Positions 10,005 to 20,120 of a DNA stretch of 64,000 nucleotides are shown here, in pieces. The DNA lies in the NCBI GenBank assembly GCA_905116865.2, contig CAJHNH020006101.1, positions 25,001 to 89,000 on the forward strand. Direction: 5' to 3'. The DNA comes from Candidula unifasciata (taxonomy: Eukaryota; Mollusca; Gastropoda; Stylommatophora; Geomitridae). The notes under the pieces were generated by a model. That model was not told where the DNA came from. It made no database searches and saw only the letters and a program-made list of their open reading frames with translations. A program made the translations under genes and the position numbers. Position 1 is the stretch's first letter, and each line of letters starts with the position of its first letter.

Positions 10005-13000
10005 GTAAGTCAGATCCTGTTGTGTGTCTCTTTATGTCATTTCTTTATATTGTCTCTTTAAGTCGTTTCTTTATGTCGTCTCTTTATGTGATATTTTTAA
10101 GTCGTCTTTTTATGTCATTCTAATGCCCTCTCTTTTTTCATTTCTGTATGTCGCCTCTGTATGTCAATTCTTTATGTCGTATCTTTATGTCATTTCTTTA
10201 TGTCATTTCTTTATGTCATTTCTTTATGTCATTTCTTTATGTCATTTCTTTGTGTCATTTCTTTATGTTTTATATCTTTCTTATGTCCTCTATGTTATAT
10301 TTGTATGTCATTTCTTTATATCACGTCTTTATGTCCTTTCTGTGTATCATAGTTTATGCCCTCTCTTTATCATACCTTTATTTCGTCTCATTGTGTTTAT
10401 TTCTTTGTGTCGTCTCTTTATGCATTTCTTTATGTCATAGCTTTATGTAATTCTTTTTTTTTTTTTTTTATCGTTATGTCATATCCATCATATCTTTCTG
10501 TCATCTCTTTATGTCGTTCTATCATTTGTGTGTGTATGTGTATGAGTCGCCTCTCTCTGCCATCTCTTTCGATCGTCTCTTACGTTGTCTCTTTGCGTCA
10601 GCTGTTTCTATCGTCTGTTTATGTCATCTCTATCGTCTCTTTATGTCGTATTTACGTGGCATCTCTGTAGGTAATTTTTTTTTCATTAACATCTTCTTGG
10701 CGTCACTTTCTAAACTCGCTTTCTGTGATCTCTGTATGTTGAATCTGATCGCACCCTTGTCTAGGCTATCGTCTTTACTCTTTCGATTATATCCCATCTC
10801 CTTGCGTGGTCTCTAGGTAGATTGTTTGTCTCATCGCTTTCTGTGATATCTTTTTGTCGACTCTTTATATTATCTCCTTCTGTCGTCTTTTTCTGCTGAA
10901 CGAAGTTAGAGGGGGAAGAGGGGGAATGTGGAAAGGGGGGGGGGGGATTACGTGCTTATGTTCCCCAAGTTGAGTTCATAATAGAGAAAATACCTGCAAT
11001 GAGTAGGGGTGGGGAGGGGGAGTGTGACAGAACGTTTTCGGTACAGGTGTCACCTGACCTTAATGAATTATTGCACATGTATACACACTGACATACATAC
11101 ATTAGCGTGCACGCGCGCACGATCACACAAGACGTAGATGAAACTACACATATAAAGTATTGTAACTATGTTGATACTCAATTCAGGCTTCTCTGTCCTA
11201 TTAAATATTCCGCGTGTTATGTTGAAGCTTACAGCTAGAGTGCGGTATCTTCGTGTTTCTGCTCAGCACATGAGATTTAATTTGTCGCCTTGTTCAGAGA
11301 CGGTGGATCTGTTTCTATTTCTCCCAGATCTGTCCCCGGAACCCATACGGGGACTTTGATTTCTAGCCCGGTGGCTTAAAATTAATTTAATTATAGTTGA
11401 AAATCGTTTACTAAAATTGGGCGCTACCAAATACCCGAGAAAATGTATTTTAATTATTTTAATTTCAAATCATTACGCCAATGCATGCCAAATTACTAAA
11501 GATTAATGATTTAAAAGTATAATTGTTTTCGAGATAATTAAACTAATTAGACAAACACGCTAGAAAACCCTAAGGTAAAATTACTTCTGTGCTCTAAGAA
11601 CAAGTAAAAGACAGTTCAAACTAGAGCGGAAAGTCGCGATGATTTGTTTTCTTTCCCCACCTGTGAACTTTTCTACCAACTAATGGTTAGTGATGAACTT
11701 AGACACATTACATGTTTTCTCTGTGAAATAGCAAACTAACTGTTCATGTTATTATAACCTTTCGCGAGGAGCCATCTTCATTATGACATTTGTACATCAA
11801 CATTCAGTTGTTGTTTTTTTATCCGTCGCAATCTTAGTTTTACTTACACCGTTAATGAGAAAGGTCATACTGAGTTTCTCGTGTGTGTGACTTTTATTTT
11901 TTTTTTATGTGCAGCTTGTCATTCATGTAAGAGTCGCTTCTGGTGATAAAGTTTGGGTTTTTTTTTTTTTCTGTCTAGCCATCACATCACGCGTGTTTTT
12001 TTTTTTTTTATATAATTATTTCAAAAGGAGAATGGGGCGCTGAGCACTTTTTTTTTTTAAACTGTAAGGAGGGCCACGGGCTGAACAAGCCTGAGAAACA
12101 CTGGTCTAAACTAAATCTATTTTAAAGGAGAAATTGTTACGCTATGTTACTTGCGCAATAATAGTAATAATATTAATAATAATTGTTGTGGTTGTAATTA
12201 TTATTGTGCAATTAAACAAGGCGTGTGCCCCTCCCTGCCCCTGGAATATTACTGGGGATGTTATGAGGCCCCCACCTCAACCACCACCCCCTCCCTTCCA
12301 CTCATCCATATTTTTGGTGTGCCTGGGCGCCTGGTATTGTCTTATCTTCAAACTTGCCCGCAAAAGCAGTGAGTGTAGAGCCAACAAACCGTACATGAGT
12401 GACGAGCCATCATCTCACAAAAGCAGTCAGTGTAGAGCCAACAAACTGTACATGAGTGACGGGCGATCATCTCACAAAAGCAGTCAGTGTAGAGCCAACA
12501 AACTGTACATGAGTGACGGGCGATCATCTCACAGAAGCAGTGAGTGTACAGCCAACAAACTGTACATGAGTGACGAGCGATCATCTCACAGAAGCAGTCA
12601 GTGTACAGCCAACAAACTGTACATGAGTGACGAGCGATCATCTCACAGAAGCAGTGAGTGTACAGCCAACAAACTGTACATGAGTGAGGAGCGATCATCT
12701 CACAGAAGCAGTGAGTGTACAGCCAACAAACTGTACATGAGTGACGAGCGATCATCTCACAGAAGAACTAGAAACATCGATCTGGTGGGCATGTCGCAGC
12801 AAGGGGTAATGGCCGAAAGGGCCACCTGGCAAGTATTGCACCACTGTGTGCAAAAAGCTGCTTAAACAGAGCAGAAATCATTAACGCTATACTAAATAGA
12901 CTGGCGGTTTTTCCTGATGCTAACACGATTATATGACCTGGCAATGAAACGTGAGAAGCATGCCTTGTACATCAATATAGAGGGCACCGTAAAAAACCTA

Positions 13001-14782
13001 TCTTCGTAATGATTAGGAGAGTACTTTGGAGTGGCTGCTGCATTGGAGGACTGAGCACGCTTATCTGTTTTCTGATTCTTGGTTCCTTGCCTATCAGGTA
13101 GATGAACTATTTCTTCGAATGATGCCCTCCATTAGTCGACTCTTACGACATGCTTGTTGAGGAAAAAATGGGTTTATTTTTGCTTGTCACACAATGGGGT
13201 CCCAGAACCCACACGGGGATCGATGGTATCGATAAAAGTGATTGAGGTGACGATGATGACATTGATCATCGTCTTCATGTTCACCGGCTGTAAACTCTAG
13301 CATAACTTTCTGGCTGTTCGCCCACTTGTGAGCTTTAGTTCTGCCTTCACGTGTGTTTTTGACATATCTGGCCTGTTTTCATTACAGTAGATGAACTGTT
13401 GGCCCCTTGCCTCTCAGGCAGATGCACTCTAGCTTTGAATGAAACAGCTTATTTAGTCGACTTTTACGGCATGGTTGTGATGGGCAGTGGGACTATAACA
13501 ACCCTCCCCCCCCCACCCCAACAATGGAGCCTTGAAATCCCCACAGGGAGAAGATGATGCTGATGAATTAATTAGGAGGGAAAAGTCGAAGCAAATAATA
13601 ATAAAAACGTTAATTTTTTTTCCGCAGATGTGGAATTCGTCAGTGACCACCAATTGCCACAATATGGAAGAAGCAACTTTCTCACAAGCCGTCAACGGAG
13701 TACCCGGATACCCAACAGTGAACCAAACACTGTGTCCGTTTGGCCAACTTCGCATCCTGACCGCATCCCAGGGATTTTACACCTACGTAACGCCCATTGT
13801 TTTCACTGTTGGAATCATCGGCAACATTTTAAGCCTAATGGTATTTATGTCGAGAAACATGCGCAAACTGTCTGCCAGCACGTATCTGGCCGCGCTGTCA
13901 ATTTCCGATACATGTGCTCTTGTGTTTTATGTTCTGGTTGATTGGTTACGAAGAGGGCTGCCATATTTACCAGGACAACAGGCCACTACGTTTTTGGAGG
14001 ATCAAGGATTGTGCCAAATGCAGACTTATCTGAGTTACGTCAGTAGGTTTGTGTCCGCTTGGATTATAGCCACATTTACCGTGGAACGATACATCGGCGT
14101 TTGTCATCCTTTGAGGAGGAAGAGCATAAGTGGTAGTAGGTCGGCACATAAAGTCATCGTCAGTCTTATCTTTATAGCCTGTGTACTTATGATCTACAAA
14201 CCGATATTAACCGGTCGTTATGAACACAGTACGAACTACTACAAAGTGGCACGATGTAGCCGTGACCCCAATTTCCCGTTTGTATCCTTTGCACTTGACT
14301 CCACATTTGCCCTTTCAATAACGCTTGTGCCATTTCTGTTAATCAGCGTTCTGAATGCACTCATCATTCGACGCCTTTACCTGCGCAACAAACGAAACTT
14401 GAAGAGATACATCATCACAGAAGAAAGTATAATTCGCATGGAATTTACCGTCATCCTGCTTGTTGTATCTTTTGTTTTTATAACCCTGAATTTGCCGTAT
14501 TTTTACTTTTGGTGCAAGAGATTTCTCCATACATTTAACAGCACGGTGCCATCTCGGAAGCGCGCGGCTTTCTTAGACCAGTCGGAATCTGATTTGTTGA
14601 TTACGCGGGTAATCTTTTATTTAAACTACTGTGTTAATTTTTTCCTGTACAGCGTCACAGGGGCCTATTTTAGAAAGGAAATGAAACTTTTATTTTGTTA
14701 CCGACGATATCATCAGTACAACGGAAGTGCGTTTCGTTTGAGCTACCATAGCAACCAGTCAACGCCACAAAGTTACGTGTAG
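9918..14782 (+). CDS. Class A (rhodopsin-like) peptide-type GPCR, two coding exons
   Basis: Model: join(9918..10004, 13628..14782), 413 residues. It is a seven-helix plasma-membrane receptor expected to couple an extracellular ligand, probably a neuropeptide, to G proteins. The extracellular N-terminus (about 80 residues) carries N-glycosylation sequons at N32 (NSS) and N61 (NQT). TM1 is about 80-104 (GNILS); TM2 about 113-135 (LSISD); TM3 ends in ERY (182-184). C158 and C239 can form the usual disulfide. TM4 is about 203-222, TM5 254-278, TM6 300-323 (lacks CWxP, has LNLPYF), TM7 351-372 with NFFLY in place of NPxxY. That NPxxY variant and the overall style are typical of lophotrochozoan FMRFamide/TRH-receptor-like expansions; the ligand is unknown. 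Both exons join in phase 0, and an in-frame TGA precedes the ATG. Confidence 0.85.
10017..10700. repeat. Degenerate 13-bp array (TTTCTTTATGTCA)
   Basis: TTTCTTTATGTCA units are nearly exact at about 10170-10270 and increasingly degenerate (TCTTTATGTCGT and similar) on both sides. Open frames rich in Phe, Leu, Ser and Cys across it are by-products. Confidence 0.85.
12361..12765. repeat. 57-bp minisatellite, seven copies
   Basis: Seven head-to-tail units of 57 bp, containing AGCCAACAAACTGTACATGA and GTGACGAGCGATCATCTCAC. As 57 is divisible by 3, open frames with a 19-residue period exist on both strands. The array lies inside the GPCR intron with no splice signals around it, so it is treated as non-coding. 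Confidence 0.93.
13065..13550 (+). repeat. Two pieces of dispersed repeat C
   Basis: The segment 13065-13230 (GGTTCCTTGCCTATCAGGTA... CACAATGGGGTCCC) and the fuller copy 13270-13550 (TTCACCGGCTGTAAACTCTA... CTCTCAGGCAGATGCACTC... CCCCACAGG) follow the same order of phrases as the copy at 39165-39455. The second piece ends about 80 bp before the GPCR exon 2 acceptor. Confidence 0.75.
13628..14782 (+). CDS. GPCR exon 2 (all seven transmembrane segments)
   Basis: Starts directly after the acceptor TTTTTTTTCCGCAG, with ATGTGGAATTCG read in phase 0, and ends at TAG 14780-14782. It encodes 384 residues including all TM helices, the ERY motif and a Ser/Tyr-rich C-tail. The frame stays open upstream to 13532, but that extension runs through the intron's polypyrimidine tract and repeat C and is rejected. 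If exon 1 is wrong, this exon could start translation itself at 13628. Confidence 0.92.
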   Translation: MWNSSVTTNCHNMEEATFSQAVNGVPGYPTVNQTLCPFGQLRILTASQGFYTYVTPIVFTVGIIGNILSLMVFMSRNMRKLSASTYLAALSISDTCALVFYVLVDWLRRGLPYLPGQQATTFLEDQGLCQMQTYLSYVSRFVSAWIIATFTVERYIGVCHPLRRKSISGSRSAHKVIVSLIFIACVLMIYKPILTGRYEHSTNYYKVARCSRDPNFPFVSFALDSTFALSITLVPFLLISVLNALIIRRLYLRNKRNLKRYIITEESIIRMEFTVILLVVSFVFITLNLPYFYFWCKRFLHTFNSTVPSRKRAAFLDQSESDLLITRVIFYLNYCVNFFLYSVTGAYFRKEMKLLFCYRRYHQYNGSAFRLSYHSNQSTPQSYV

Positions 14783-15611
14783 TCCAGATGGGGCGGCCTA
14801 GAAAATGTCTACCTTGGTCAGGTAAAAAAAAATGCTCATAATTTTTTTCTTCTGCGTTCGCCCCTTTAATAATTTTTTTTTTAAGCGGCTGGCACCCTGT
14901 GTTGTAGATTACAGTTAGGTTGTGTAATTTGCGCGTTTCGGCCCAAGACATCCGATTTCAGAAAATTGTCAGTTAGTCGCCTTTTACGACATGCTTAAGG
15001 AACAGTGGCAGTGGGTTTAATTTTCCCCCCCCCCCCTTCCAACTCCATAAATGGGACCCAGCAACCCACACTGCGATGAGCCTAGATATTAATTTATACG
15101 GGAGTTTGCAAGATATAAAGAAACCAGTACAATTATACATTATAAAACTGGACAGGAAAAAAGCTGGTTCTTCCTACAGTAAAAGGTGTGGGCTGTGAAG
15201 TGCTTGTTTAATTGGCTCTTTTCCTGTAATCTCAGCCCCACTGGTTTTTGTGCTGTTTACATTTAGTCAGAACATGCTTAGAAATCTGGCTTCCCCTAGG
15301 ATTATTGTTTGCTGGGTATTTCATTTCTTTGAAGATAAATCACTAGTGATTTCCCCGTAGTTATTATTTAACAAGGGGAGCATTGGTAAATCCTTGTGGA
15401 ATTGAAAATGATATTGATAGTATTTGCAGAAAGAAAAAAAATGTACTGGTACTCACTGACGGGAAGAACAAAATATGTGCAGATATTTACCGTTAAAAAA
15501 TACTTGTATCACCATGAAGGGTCCAATCAGCAATCCTAAAAAAAGGCCCTAAAATTTCCGATACTGAGTACCGTCGTGCACTGGAAGAAAGAAAGGTGGG
15601 GTAGGGGGGTC
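14783..15611. other. GPCR 3' flank with dispersed repeat F
   Basis: Probable 3'UTR at first. A repeat F copy lies at about 14885-15080 (TTACAGTTAGGTTGTGTAAT... CGCCTTTTACGACATGCTTA... a C run... TGGGACCCAGCAACCCACAC). Its last part resembles the end of repeat C, so the two families may share a 3' end. Nothing else is recognised. Confidence 0.5.
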
Positions 15612-15885
15612 TTGTACAACTGTGATCTAATAGCTAAGACTCTCGCCTGAGAGTCCTAAAGTTGTGGGTTCAAGCCCTGAAACAGTCGGCCTTCTTTGGA
15701 AAATGATTTTGACTTCAAGGTAGACCCATCCATAAATGGGTATCAGATATATACCTGGGAAGTAAAAGATGCCGGCGTGATGTTGACCACTACATCACCC
15801 ACTGAGTGCCGACTGGTCTTTAAAATACTGGTCTTGCCCTATATGCCCAATAACCCTAATCGCCTGGGAAACGTTGTAAAGAAAG
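15612..15885 (+). mobile_element. SINE-A copy, plus orientation
   Basis: The head has an A-box-like GATCTAATAGCTAAGACTC and a B box GGGTTCAAGCCC. The body has the family phrases GGTAGACCCATCCATAAATG and GATGCCGGCGTGATGTTGAC, then CACTGAGTGCCGACTGGTC. The tail ends near GTTGTAAAGAAAG. This is one of the clearest copies for seeing the tRNA-like promoter. Confidence 0.8.
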
Positions 15886-16854
15886 TGAGTACACGCTCAG
15901 TCGGGAAGGTCAGACGGGCCAAGTGCCTGTAGAAGTCAGATGTGTCGGCCCATGAGCGCAAATATCGAAGTCCTGCTGTAAAACCATCACAGCGGAATTG
16001 TGTCACAAAGTATAGTAAAGAAACGCTTTTCTCCCATTGACTAATTTGGCATATGATGCTTGGTTTATATTGTTATAGACAAGTCAGTAGGGGATGTGGT
16101 CACCATCCTGCTGACGCCTTGACTTCCCGTGACATTTTCTTGTACCCATGTTAGGCTCGGTCGACTTTGAGGTAAAGATCAGTAACACTCGAGAATAAAA
16201 TGTGTCTGTGACACATTAGAAGGCAAAACTGGCTAGAGGGGCTCTGTCAAAAACAAGATCAAATATCGGGAGAACTACGGAGATGAAGTGCTCTATCTAC
16301 TTCTCGTGATAAACAATGCAAAAAAATTAAAATCAGCAAACAACAATTCAGTTTCAGCAGCAAGAATCGGCTGGTACCTTTCCGTCTTTTCAGAGATACT
16401 ATTTTATATAGTAGCCTATGGTTTAGAAATATATCAACGAATATTTTTTACATGTCTTTTTTGGCGCCCGTTCTTCCATAAATGGAAATGACTAGCAGTA
16501 AAAGATGATGTTAGTGCTTGCGTTCATGGTTTTGGGGAGGTTAATCAAGTTTGAACTGTCCCTAGGGGCGGATTAATTTCCCCGCCAACACTGGGAAAAA
16601 CTTGTCACTGTTGAATAATAAATGTTACACCAGTAGGTCAAATACTAGCTTTACACTCGGGACTCGTCGCCGATTTTTGATACCTTTTATGAGAGTGCCA
16701 GAAAGATACAGACAGACGCGGAAATTATAAATGGTCTTGTTTTATTGCTGTAATATTTGTTATTACCACTGTTATTGTTGTTATTGTTGTTGTTACTGCT
16801 GCTGCCGCTACGGCCATCACTGTTTCAACTGCTACCACTACTAACAAATTAAAG

Positions 16855-16995
16855 TATATTTTCCCGCGCCTTCAGGCTTACTGGGCAAATAGGGCTAGAC
16901 CTACATTTTATAGACAAATCAGCACTCGGTGGATGATGTGGTCAACATTAGATCGACCGTCTTGATTTCCCAGGAATTTACCTCATCATCAATCA
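16855..16995 (-). mobile_element. SINE-A copy, truncated
   Basis: Only the tail half remains in reverse orientation (TTTTCCCGCGCCTTCAGGCTTACTGGGC... GGATGATGTGGTCAACATTA). The tRNA-like head is missing; the sequence passes directly into the LINE fragment at 16997. Confidence 0.65.
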
Positions 16996-16996
16996 G

Positions 16997-17365
16997 CAAG
17001 TCCTTTACAGAACGTCGCTCTCTTCACAGCACGCCTGAAAGTATCCCTTTCCCTAGCCAACTCTCCAGCCCCATGTGCTTTTAATGCCAATGCGTCTTCT
17101 ATATCCTGTATCCATCTTCGCGGTGGTCGACCCCTGCCTCACCTTCCACAAACCGCACCCTCTATCACCGTCTTTTCCAAGTCACCATGACGCTTGATGA
17201 GGCTATAATACTTTAACTTTCGGGACAGGATGCTGTTTATGGGCCAGTTCCCCCTGATGTTCAACTCGTGTAGAATGTCGATGTTTTCCCACTTCTTCAT
17301 CCATGGTATTCTAGGAATTTGTCTACTCTTCTTTTTCTCTTCCGCCTTGTACCTAATCAAAGTTT
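16997..17365 (-). pseudogene. RTE-like LINE, C-terminal end of reverse transcriptase
   Basis: On the minus strand the frame reads IPWMKKWENIDILHELNIRG, then LKYYSLIKRHGDLEKTVIEG, GRGRPPRRWIQDIEDAL and ARERDTFRRAVKRAT. This is the well-known C-terminus of RTE-clade reverse transcriptases (LxYxGHIxRxxxLEKxIxEG...GRGRPxxxWxDDI...DRxxWRxxV). There is a frame change near 17139. It is a 5'-truncated, dead copy. Confidence 0.75.
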
Positions 17366-18681
17366 CGGGGGGGGGGGGGGGGGGTTCTATAATTTTTTTT
17401 TTAAATATTTCAATTCAAAAGCTCCAAACTTTTTCTTTAGTGATTGAGTGAGAGTCCAGGACTCGCAACGGTAAGTTGCCACAGAAAAAATGCATGATCT
17501 CAAGATTTTAACTTTAATCAATTTACTAGCGCCTAGCCATAGGTTCTTCATGCGTGTTGTGTTTCTAGGTATATATATAATGTGGTAGTCTCCCCTTGAT
17601 TCTCACATCCACACGGCTGAACATTTCAACCTTCAGCAATCTTTTAGAGTGCCTGTGTAAGTTAGTACCTTGCTCTTTAATGTTATTGCTAACAGCATAT
17701 AACACCACAGGGTGGTCCGCTTATTCTGGTGAATATTCGGTCCCCAAGACTGCATTAGCCACCCCGAATTGTGTTTCTGTCCTCCACCACGAAGAGGTGC
17801 AGTTGGGATTTGAGGTTTGAGGTTTGAACAATAGGTCATCATTATTGCACACGGGCTGGAACCTATAAGTGCTCCGTTCTTTTTCTAAATCAAGTCTGAG
17901 CCCAAAGAAGCTCAGCACATTGCACAGGCTCTGTAGAACCGGCGAGGATCCTGAAATACTTTGGGTAGATTTTTAACTCCAAAATTTGCCCGGCCAGCGC
18001 CATTAGGCTACTCTTTTCGATTTCCAACTGCCAATGGATTTTTTTACGACATTGCAGACGGGCGTCCGATCTTACTACCCAGAGACCAGGGGAATTTTCT
18101 AGAAGGCCTCGTGAGAAAATCCCAGCCTTGATCAGGGCTTGAACTCGGCACCTCCAGTACTCGAGGCGGACGCCATGGATCTTTTCCATGAGGGCGTTTT
18201 GGGTACACCGTGTTAGCCAATTATCAAGAATTAAATGTGAATATTTTTTTTAGCAGCTGGCTGTTTGAACTAGACGATCAGCCAGTGAGTTTTGATATTT
18301 TTTTTATAACTTGCCATCCTTTTAAGGACAAAATTTTTCGTTATTTGAAGCCCCACCCTGGCTCTTGCCAGAGGCCGCAATATAGCCAGGCCATAAATAT
18401 GGCCTTTTGGCTAAACGCGGTTTCAGGGACCTCTCCACTGTAATCTTTTTTTACATGGTGGCACTTTGTGTCATCGGGTGTTTATCGCTTGTGTGATGTC
18501 CTGGTGTGATAGAAAGTCAGTCAGTCAGTCAATTTGATATTTATCCAGCATCGCGCGGATGCGTGGCTAGACGTTCACATGCTGATATGAATGTCATGGG
18601 GGAAGGGGTCCTGACCGAGTGTCGTGGGTTCCAAAGTGGATAGATGCTTTTGTGAGAAGTAGGAGTTTACCTCTCAACACT

Positions 18682-18713
<32 letters not shown>

Positions 18714-20120
18714 AGAGAATCTGGACTAATATCTAGGCTATGTTGATCATAGACAGTCCTGGATAGCCAAGAAAACAGCGAATGGCTCGTTCCATTAAAT
18801 GAAAGTAGCTGTACTTGCATCAACAGGAGTAGGAGAAGGGATAGATAGATATCAAGATGAACCCAGTGAGATAATATCAAGATACACAGTTAACCCCTCC
18901 GACTTTCTCCTGAAGTAAACTAGTATGCACAGAGACACTTGAACCTAAGTACACAATTTACTCAACTATTTTCTAACAACATGAACAAGATTTATTGAAT
19001 AAATCTAACCAAAAATAAAATGAACGGTTTTAGGCTAGTAGAGTGAAGATGGTGTTACTGATGAAATTATACATAACTCATAAAATTGGAGAAAATCAAC
19101 CTTTGGCAGTTCTCAGCTTGAGACCCTGCCTATCCTTTTCCAGTTTGTCGACCTCACTGCTTTAAGCAGGTCGTTACACTCAGACGGTCGGCAAAGAATG
19201 GATGCCTACTAGTCCCTGCCCAATGTGGGAACTGTGGTGGAGAAACAAGCGCATATGTGTAGTATCTAATCTAGATGTACACCAAGCATGTCTATTATAA
19301 CAGCACCACACATGTCTATTCTACTAAAACATTTCATCTCTCCCTCATTTTCACATTCACTCCTGTCCAGTCTGGAAGGGCTTCGTCTCACATTCAAGCC
19401 GTTACTTTTCCTGCCTTCCTCTACTCACGTCCTGTAATGATAGTCAAGTCTTCTATGCCTGATGTCATCTCTCGTACAGACTCAAAATGACAATCAATTA
19501 GACAGAACAAGTTCTGGAATTAATGCTTGGAACAATGGGCGCGCCCAGAATGCTAACAATATTTCTGGGGCGAATCAAATACTGAAATCTCAGGGATTTA
19601 CTTTCCGGGATCAATCTCCGCATTAGCCTCAGGGAGTTAAACACGTTTCAGTGTGTTAGCTGTATGTAATACAGATTCAAATTAACCACACGTGAAAAGA
19701 CTGCCAAAGTTATCTTCATGCTTGTGATTTTAGAAAAATGATAGATTATTAAATTTCAAGGGTAACATGAACATTTAAGTTATACAACATTGAAACACAT
19801 GTACACGAAATCAACATTCATGACAATATCAATGGTATAAAGCAATGTGACAGTGCCCTACGAGAATGGAGAAATGTCTGCTAAGGAGTACTACAAAGTG
19901 ATGAAGACACACACTTGAGGAAAAAGACAATTAGATTTGTATCACGAAATAAAGGTTTTGAAAATAGTTTCGCTTACCTGGAAAATGAAAACACAATGCC
20001 AAAAGTGCTGTCTCAAGCTTAGGGTTTAAGCCCAACAGATGGTGCGCTAATGGCAGAGTCTCAATTCCCAGTCCAATTCCAATTCCAGTTGTCCAACAAA
20101 AATTCCAAATTTAATCCTTT
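17366..20120. other. Intergenic stretch with homopolymers
   Basis: No exon is recognised. It holds a G run (about 17367-17384) and a C run of about 34 (about 18680-18713). The rest is AT-rich with no clear repeats other than the SINE-like segment listed separately. Confidence 0.5.
17890..18205 (-). mobile_element. Possible tRNA-headed SINE-like segment
   Basis: On the minus strand a B-box-like GAGTTCAAGCCC (around 18135) follows CCGCCTCGAGTACTGGAGGT at tRNA-like distance from a possible A-box region near 18170. No second copy was recognised in the window, so the call rests on the promoter-like boxes only. Confidence 0.3.

Larger units (their letters stand above)
10005..13627 (+). other. GPCR intron 1, repeat-filled
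   Basis: GT-AG intron of 3623 bp: donor GTAAGT, acceptor with a T-rich tract ending TTTTTTTTCCGCAG. It holds a degenerate 13-bp array, a 57-bp minisatellite, G and T homopolymers, a relic of dispersed repeat F (about 11215-11360) and two pieces of repeat C just before the acceptor. The part at 10900-12130 otherwise shows nothing recognisable. Confidence 0.65.

Noticed and set aside
10024..10816. Phe/Leu/Cys-rich frames that look like membrane proteins
   Set aside because: Degenerate 13-bp array within the GPCR intron, right after a good donor site.
12134..12865. 243-codon frame with 19-residue repeats
   Set aside because: 57-bp minisatellite in the GPCR intron with no splice support.
13532..13627. 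N-terminal extension of the GPCR
   Set aside because: It lies in the polypyrimidine tract, acceptor and repeat C; the splice acceptor directly before 13628 explains the frame better.
18674..18880. Gly-rich minus-strand frame
   Set aside because: Its poly-Gly part is only the C homopolymer near 18680-18713.
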